Positions 59,297 through 64,000 of a stretch of DNA of 64,000 bases are shown one piece after another; the stretch's first letter is position 1; the number at the start of each line of letters is the position of its first letter. A program made the translations under genes and the position numbers. The notes under the pieces were generated by a model. That model worked only from the letters and a program-made list of their open reading frames with translations, was not told the DNA's origin and did not search any database. The DNA is from Megalopta genalis (taxonomy: Eukaryota > Arthropoda > Insecta > Hymenoptera > Halictidae): contig NC_135013.1 of the NCBI RefSeq assembly GCF_051020955.1, positions 43,033,087 through 43,097,086 on the forward strand, read 5' to 3'.

Positions 59297-60746
59297 AAAA
59301 ATAAACATTATAGTTATTTTCATCACAGTTAGGAGTAACATAAGAAATTTTTGCAATAATTAATGTCTTGTTGTTTAGGAATGACAACAACAATAAATTG
59401 AATCGGTTTTGCACCACGTCCAATACTTGACAATATCTACTATATTCTTTATTTTCTAACATTTTGTCAACAACCATTTTGCTTGCACAATTGCACTAAT
59501 TCGTTTTGGCATACTTTTTCACTAATTTTCTGCAATAATCCGATGATATTTGTTCCCACTGTTTTTGAATTCTATTATACAAATCTGTGATTAAAGTTGG
59601 TTAGGAGTTATATGAATCCCGAAGTCGTTTTTTTTAGTAAACCTCATAGATTCCCTATGGGATTGAGGTCCGGGCTCTGCGCAGGTCAATCCAGAACAGA
59701 GAATTTTTTAGTACTGAGCCAAGTTTTTGCATTTTTAGCAGTGTGCTTAGGGTCTCGGTCATGCATGAAAATTACATTTTCTTCTTCAAAAGGCATATTT
59801 TCAACAGTCTCTATGAGATGATTATGTAAAATATCCTTGTACATGTACTGATTCATGATGCCATTAATTCGTTGCAGCGATCCAACATCAAATGCTGTTA
59901 GGCACCCTCAAAACATTAGGGATCCGCCTCCATGCTTCGTTTGCTTTACATGTCGTGCTTTAAGCCTTTCATTTTTACGAATTCAGCACCAAGACATGCC
60001 ATCTGAATAAATTCTGTTAATTTTGGTCTCGTCTGACCAAATAACCCGTTCCTATTCAATAGTTGTCCTTTTTTGGTATTTTTTGGAAAATTCCAAACGA
60101 TGTTTAATATTCTTCTTCGATAACATTGGCTTCTCTTTTATTTTAAGGCTTCTAAACTCAGCTCCTTTGCGGGTTCTTCGTACTGTCCACACTTGCTTGT
60201 TTGTACATTCGTATCTTCTTTTAATAATTTTGCAGCCATAGTGGCATTTGAAGCTTCACCAGATGTGACAAATCGTATAATTCTTTGTTCATCCTGCAGT
60301 GATAATTTTTCTGGTCTTCCTCCAACATTTAATAATATACTTTTACAGTATTTTATTCTTATTCTCTGCACTGTCGATTGACTAATACTACACTTTCTCG
60401 CCGTCTGGCGCATTGACACGCCGTCATTCAAAAGAGAAATTACTTTTTTTAAACAATGTGATGCAATTGACTTTTTATTTATTCTTACTTCACTTGTGTG
60501 CTTTTCCTTTCGATTAATTGTGAGAAACTGAGTGCTAAGACGTGTAATAACATTTTGTAAACATACGAAACTGCTTGATATAAACTCACTGTTAGAACAT
60601 TCCACGTAAACATTCCTTTTATGGACCGGTGCAAAACCGAGTCAATCTATTTTTATTGTCATTGCTGAACGAGGAGATATTAATTATTAAAAAAATTTCT
60701 TGTGTTACTTCTGGCTATTATAAAAATGACTATAATATTTATTTTT
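59297..60746 (-). mobile_element. Tc1-like transposon, defective, long TIRs
   Basis: Inverted repeats of about 119 bp (59297-59415 and 60628-60746) share AAGAAATTTTT, AATAATTAAT and TCGGTTTTGCACC at corresponding positions. They may extend further outward with lower similarity. They enclose a Tc1-type transposase relic on the minus strand. Confidence 0.85.
59456..60605 (-). pseudogene. Tc1-like transposase pseudogene
   Basis: The total span suits the roughly 340 residues of Tc1 transposases. The N-terminal 155 codons (60138-60605, no ATG at their start) hold the HTH (LLNDGVSMRQTARKCSIS, STVQRIRIKY) and GRPEKLS hinge. A one-base shift near 60200 moves to the frame with VWTVRRTRKGAEFRSLK. Later segments retain VIWSDETKIN, FMHDRDPKHTAKNAKTW and QSPDLNPIGNL. 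The catalytic triad would be D (WSDE), D (the MHD motif) and E in NPIEN. The last reads Gly here. Several Trp codons are TAG or TGA stops. It ends at TAG 59456-59458. Clearly inactive. Confidence 0.88.
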
Positions 60747-60839
60747 TAAAATTCTCCTATCTTCTTAGCAATAAATAATGATTTATACACAACTTATAAT
60801 TATTGGTTCAGTTATGCTCCTTACTGTGTATATATTATA

Positions 60840-60930
60840 TATATACAGGATGTCTCGGAATTCTCCCGCCAAATTGCGAGAGCTTAATCTAGGAGTCAAA
60901 AGAAAAAAATAATTTTCTATAAAGTTTGCG
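60840..60930. repeat. possible transposon terminus
   Basis: TATACAGGATGTCTCGGAAT resembles CAGGGTGTCCC-type repeat ends common in arthropod genomes. No partner was found. Confidence 0.25.
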
Positions 60931-60964
60931 AATTAACGCATTGTTACGAAGATATGAACGGTAT

Positions 60965-61129
60965 TTCAGTCATTCCTTTTCTTTGCACTAGCTTGTAAAC
61001 AAAAATGGACAATTTGGGAAGAGGAGATACGATTATCAGAGCCTTGCGGCTCGTTTTTATAGTTGTCGACAATCAACATTGTCCATTTTTCTTCGCAAAC
61101 TGAGGGATAATTGGAGAGAATTTACTGTA
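60965..61129. mobile_element. Rep-B MITE, partial
   Basis: AAAAATGGACAATTTGGGAA, GAGGAGATACGATTATCAGA and CCTTGCGGCTCG match the left arm and core. The right end keeps AATTGGAGAGAATTTACTGTA-type sequence. The left terminus is eroded and the right arm shortened. Confidence 0.6.
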
Positions 61130-62266
61130 GTGCTCACATCATGTGACCAAATGAATGGTCTATTAATGACTTAAAGTGTATTGCCAGTCAATCTCGACCA
61201 TTATCTAAATTGAATTATGTTCACCTATAATAGATTGCTGAAACATCATACTGTTCAACGGTCTGCCAACGTTAGCTGACCAATTAAAGTCCCTGGTTGC
61301 TGACCATTGATTTGGAAAATGAACCGGGTGCGCTTTAAAAGTGAACCATCGTGTGATGCACAACGGTATATGCGTGTTAGTAAATCTCGTCGTGAAACTG
61401 TACACGATGGTATCAATTTTAAAGTAGGTATTTCCATTTGAATGTCAATTTTTAACAGAATTCTTTTTTGCAAATTTGATTTAACGAATCCGTGTTACTA
61501 CTACTCGTAAACTTTCAATTTAAAACACATTTCTAAAAAGAATGATAAAAAAGTAGCAAAATATGTTGAACTGATTAAAACTTGACATATGTGATTACCA
61601 AATTCTGGCATAAAGAAATTCATTATTATATTTTTAATAATTGCATAATGGCTAGGAGGATTACTGCAATAAATATTGTCTTAAATATTTATAATCACTG
61701 AATATTTTTAATACAAGATTTTAGATGTTTGTGATAATTCGTACTTTCTATTTTAATATAGAATAATGATATTAATAAAAAGCGTTGAACGAGAGAAATA
61801 TAGCAATTCTACCAGTAATGTTAAAAATAGAGAGTCTTCAATATTAGTTCCACAAACTAGGAATACATTAAGATAAAGTTTCCGGTTGAATGAGGTTCAA
61901 TAATATATCGTAAAATTTGTGATACAAACAATTTTTTAACAATGAAATTTTCTGTCACTTAAATACTTCTTTCAAAAAATAACAGCGTCTCTTCCGTTGA
62001 AGTTTAAGAGAAGAACTGTTGTACAAAGGTGGGACAACTAAGAGAAACTTTTTTGTTCTGTGAAGCTCAATATTGACAGGTGATGCTATGTCGAGATCAA
62101 CGTATGCAATATATTTAACATAACTAGAAATGGATATGTCTGAAATGACATGACATATGTCTAAAAACTGCGCTGATAGCGTTGAGTATTTGAAATTCTG
62201 TTATTATAAATGTGACTAATGTGAGTTAGCAACATACTTTATTTTCATAATAAAATATCAAACAAT
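61130..62266. other. AT-rich non-coding stretch
   Basis: No supported feature. The minus frames at 61205 and 61255 have no motif. Confidence 0.5.
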
Positions 62267-62341
62267 TCAGTTGTATAATTTTAGATTTCTCTTGTTAGTG
62301 TGTATCAGAAAATGCTAAAGCTTAGCCAATGATATATATGT
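62267..62341 (+). repeat. direct repeat, right copy
   Basis: Second copy of the segment at 59163-59239, same orientation, about 3.1 kb away, lacking CGTA. Confidence 0.8.
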
Positions 62342-63092
62342 ATATCAGATACATAAAACAGATAATATATTAAAACTAAATATCAATTTACAACTAGTAA
62401 ATGTTGATCATCGTAGATTGTATCCTTAAATTAATACATTTAAGAATATAATATATTTAAGCTCAATACGTATAAATATGTTCAGTGTTGCTCTGTACAC
62501 ATACATAGAAAATTGATTTTTGAAATTTGATCAGTCTTATAATTTTCAAACCGTAAAAAAAATTATTAATACATAAACGTATATTTATTTGTATATTTAT
62601 AAACGTATACTTATTTAATTGACAAAAATAATCGCTCAGAAGACTTGCTTTAAAAGTTTTAAATATATCAATGAGAATAATATGTTTCCTATTCACATAC
62701 GCTAGAACGAATTTCCAAAATTCAACAGAAATATATTTGGCAAACCTAGAAATCTGAAAGGATACAATGCTTTGCTTAGTACACACAAATGCAACTATTT
62801 GCACTAACAAGCAACGCGTTCGACTCGTCATCATTTCCGGCACATGGTCGTCGCTGTAACCTTGACATTCTAACTTCTAATCTATCCTGTAGATCCAAAG
62901 AACAAGTGACTACAGAAAATACATTCAGCTTCGTCACCGTCTTCCTTCATTTCAAAGACCTTTGTTCCAATTCTGATGAAGCAGTTTTCTTTACTTTCTT
63001 CCTGCCATGCGAGAAGTCTATAGTGTTCGTTCGCAGAAGACGGCGTTACTGTCATGTGTGAAAATTAGGTTTAAAAAAATGTCACTATTTTA
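62342..63092. other. non-coding stretch
   Basis: AT-rich to 62780, then slightly GC-richer to 63060. Frames at 62463-62843 (minus) and 62789-63061 (plus) have no recognisable motif. Confidence 0.45.
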
Positions 63093-63673
63093 TTGGGTTG
63101 GCAACTAAGTAATTGCCGATTTGTTCAATAAAATAAAAAATTTTTTTTCCTTGGAATGAAGTTTAATCTGTAATGTATTTTCAATTTTGTTCGATGGCCT
63201 TTTGCCATCTCTCTGACAACTTGAGAATTCCATGCTCGTAGAAAGTCTGATCCTTTTCGGCCAAAAACTGAGTTAAGTGAGATTTTACAGCGTCGTCATC
63301 ATTAAAAGTTTTACCACGAAAGGAGTTGTCCAGGGATCGAAATAAGTGGTAATCCGATGGCGCGAGATCAGGGCTATATGGTGGGTGTAACATCAATTCC
63401 CAACCAATATCCATTAATTTTTGCTGAGTGGACAAAGACGTGTGCGGCCTAACATTGTCCTGGTGGAAAATGACACCTTTACGATTGACCAATTCTGGTC
63501 ACTTTTCCTTGACCGCTGCATTCAATATGCCCAGTTGCTAACATTCGCGGATAATAAAAAATAACATAATAATAATAATAATAATTTTATAATATCACAT
63601 TTACGGATATCATAAAAATGGGAGTGAGAGACATCTATAACTGAAATCGGCAATTACTTAGTTGCCAACCCAA
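63093..63673 (-). mobile_element. mariner, internally deleted, identical 30-bp TIRs
   Basis: Left TTGGGTTGGCAACTAAGTAA continuing through TTGCCGATTT (63093-63122) is matched exactly by the complement of 63644-63673. TA precedes the left end. The right flank reads CA, a mutated duplication. At 581 bp against about 1.3 kb for complete elements, the 5' two-thirds of the transposase is gone. The TIR type resembles the Ammar1/mellifera group from memory (tentative). Confidence 0.88.
63181..63531 (-). pseudogene. mariner transposase, C-terminal remnant
   Basis: Begins in the deleted region as QLGILNAAVKEK, then a TGA where mariners have Arg, then PELVNRKGVIFHQDNVRPHT, HPPYSPDLAPSDYHLFRSL and KLSERWQKAIEQN to the stop at 63181. 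The second and third Asp of the DD34D triad (FHQDN and APSDYHLF) are intact. The first, the HTH domains and the start are missing. Confidence 0.88.
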
Positions 63674-63803
63674 CATTTCGGCATAACAATTATTCAGAAT
63701 TTGTGAATAATCTTTGCAAAAGTAAAGCTACATATTTAGAGAAACTTCCGAATTATTAATAATGAAAAATTCATGTTCAAAAATTGGTAAGGCACGTGAT
63801 AAC

Positions 63804-64000
63804 CAGATTGTGAATTTTACGAATTTATGGCACAATTGAGTAGATGTAATTTAAAATAATAAAAAGATTAAAAGAATTTAAAAATGTTAATGAATTATTT
63901 TCAATGTATTGAAATGATTAAAAAAGGAACGAACTTGCCATTTAGTTTCTAAATGTTAGTTCAGTTTCAATTGGTGGAGACAATTTTACGTTGACGATAT
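63804..64000 (+). mobile_element. Rep-A hAT-like MITE, cut by window end
   Basis: Starts CAGATTGTGAATTTTACGAA with TTTATGGCAC and a plus-oriented interior. The expected right terminus would fall at about the window edge. Confidence 0.5.

Noticed and set aside
59597..59821. Plus-strand 74-codon ORF
   Set aside because: It is the reverse strand of the Tc1 transposase catalytic region.
1..64000. CRISPR arrays, bacterial operons, ribosome binding sites, phage or integron features
   Set aside because: None seen. The DNA is clearly animal nuclear in character, and the short repeats are transposon or microsatellite derived.

Overview
This is an AT-rich eukaryotic window (mostly about 70% A+T by eye) with islands of about 50% G+C a few hundred bases long. 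It looks like insect nuclear DNA, probably a hymenopteran (bee or ant). The basis is one animal axonemal gene, a nuclear tRNA gene with a Pol III T-run terminator, several mariner/Tc1 transposons, hAT-like miniature elements and no bacterial gene organisation. The order-level assignment is inference from overall look.

Gene content is very low. I can support one intact protein gene: an MNS1-like coiled-coil axonemal protein on the minus strand at 49726-50934. There is one tRNA-Val(UAC) on the minus strand at 10822-10893. Two short coding-looking ORFs, each right behind a good splice acceptor (4365-4496 and 28264-28396), and a GC-rich island with a consensus 5' splice site (57560-58280) are candidates for undetected exons. 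The rest is intergenic or intronic DNA.

Most recognisable structure is repetitive. Rep-A is a family of about 200-bp miniature elements with termini TAGACTGCGG/CCGCAGTCTA and 8-bp target duplications (hAT-like), with about 15 copies or fragments in both orientations. Rep-B is a foldback element with TA-CAG...CTG-TA ends (3-5 copies). Rep-C is a long-TIR element with TATTCGGACACC-like ends. Rep-D is a foldback repeat whose arms are 42-bp tandem units. Rep-E is a dispersed AT-rich repeat seen twice. There are also a CAGGGCT-ended hAT-type MITE, a four-unit divergent tandem array of about 180 bp, and microsatellites. Larger DNA transposons, all dead, are a 1.07-kb mariner (21787-22855), a Tc1-like element (59297-60746), an internally deleted mariner (63093-63673) and an 84-bp TIR-only mariner remnant (30707-30790).

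The GC-richer islands between repeats (for example 1839-2160, 5340-6065, 9280-9830, 27640-28150, 29490-30010, 34290-34530, 51700-51960) lack convincing ORFs. They are best read as candidate conserved regulatory DNA. Family assignments come from reading motifs by eye, without database comparison.
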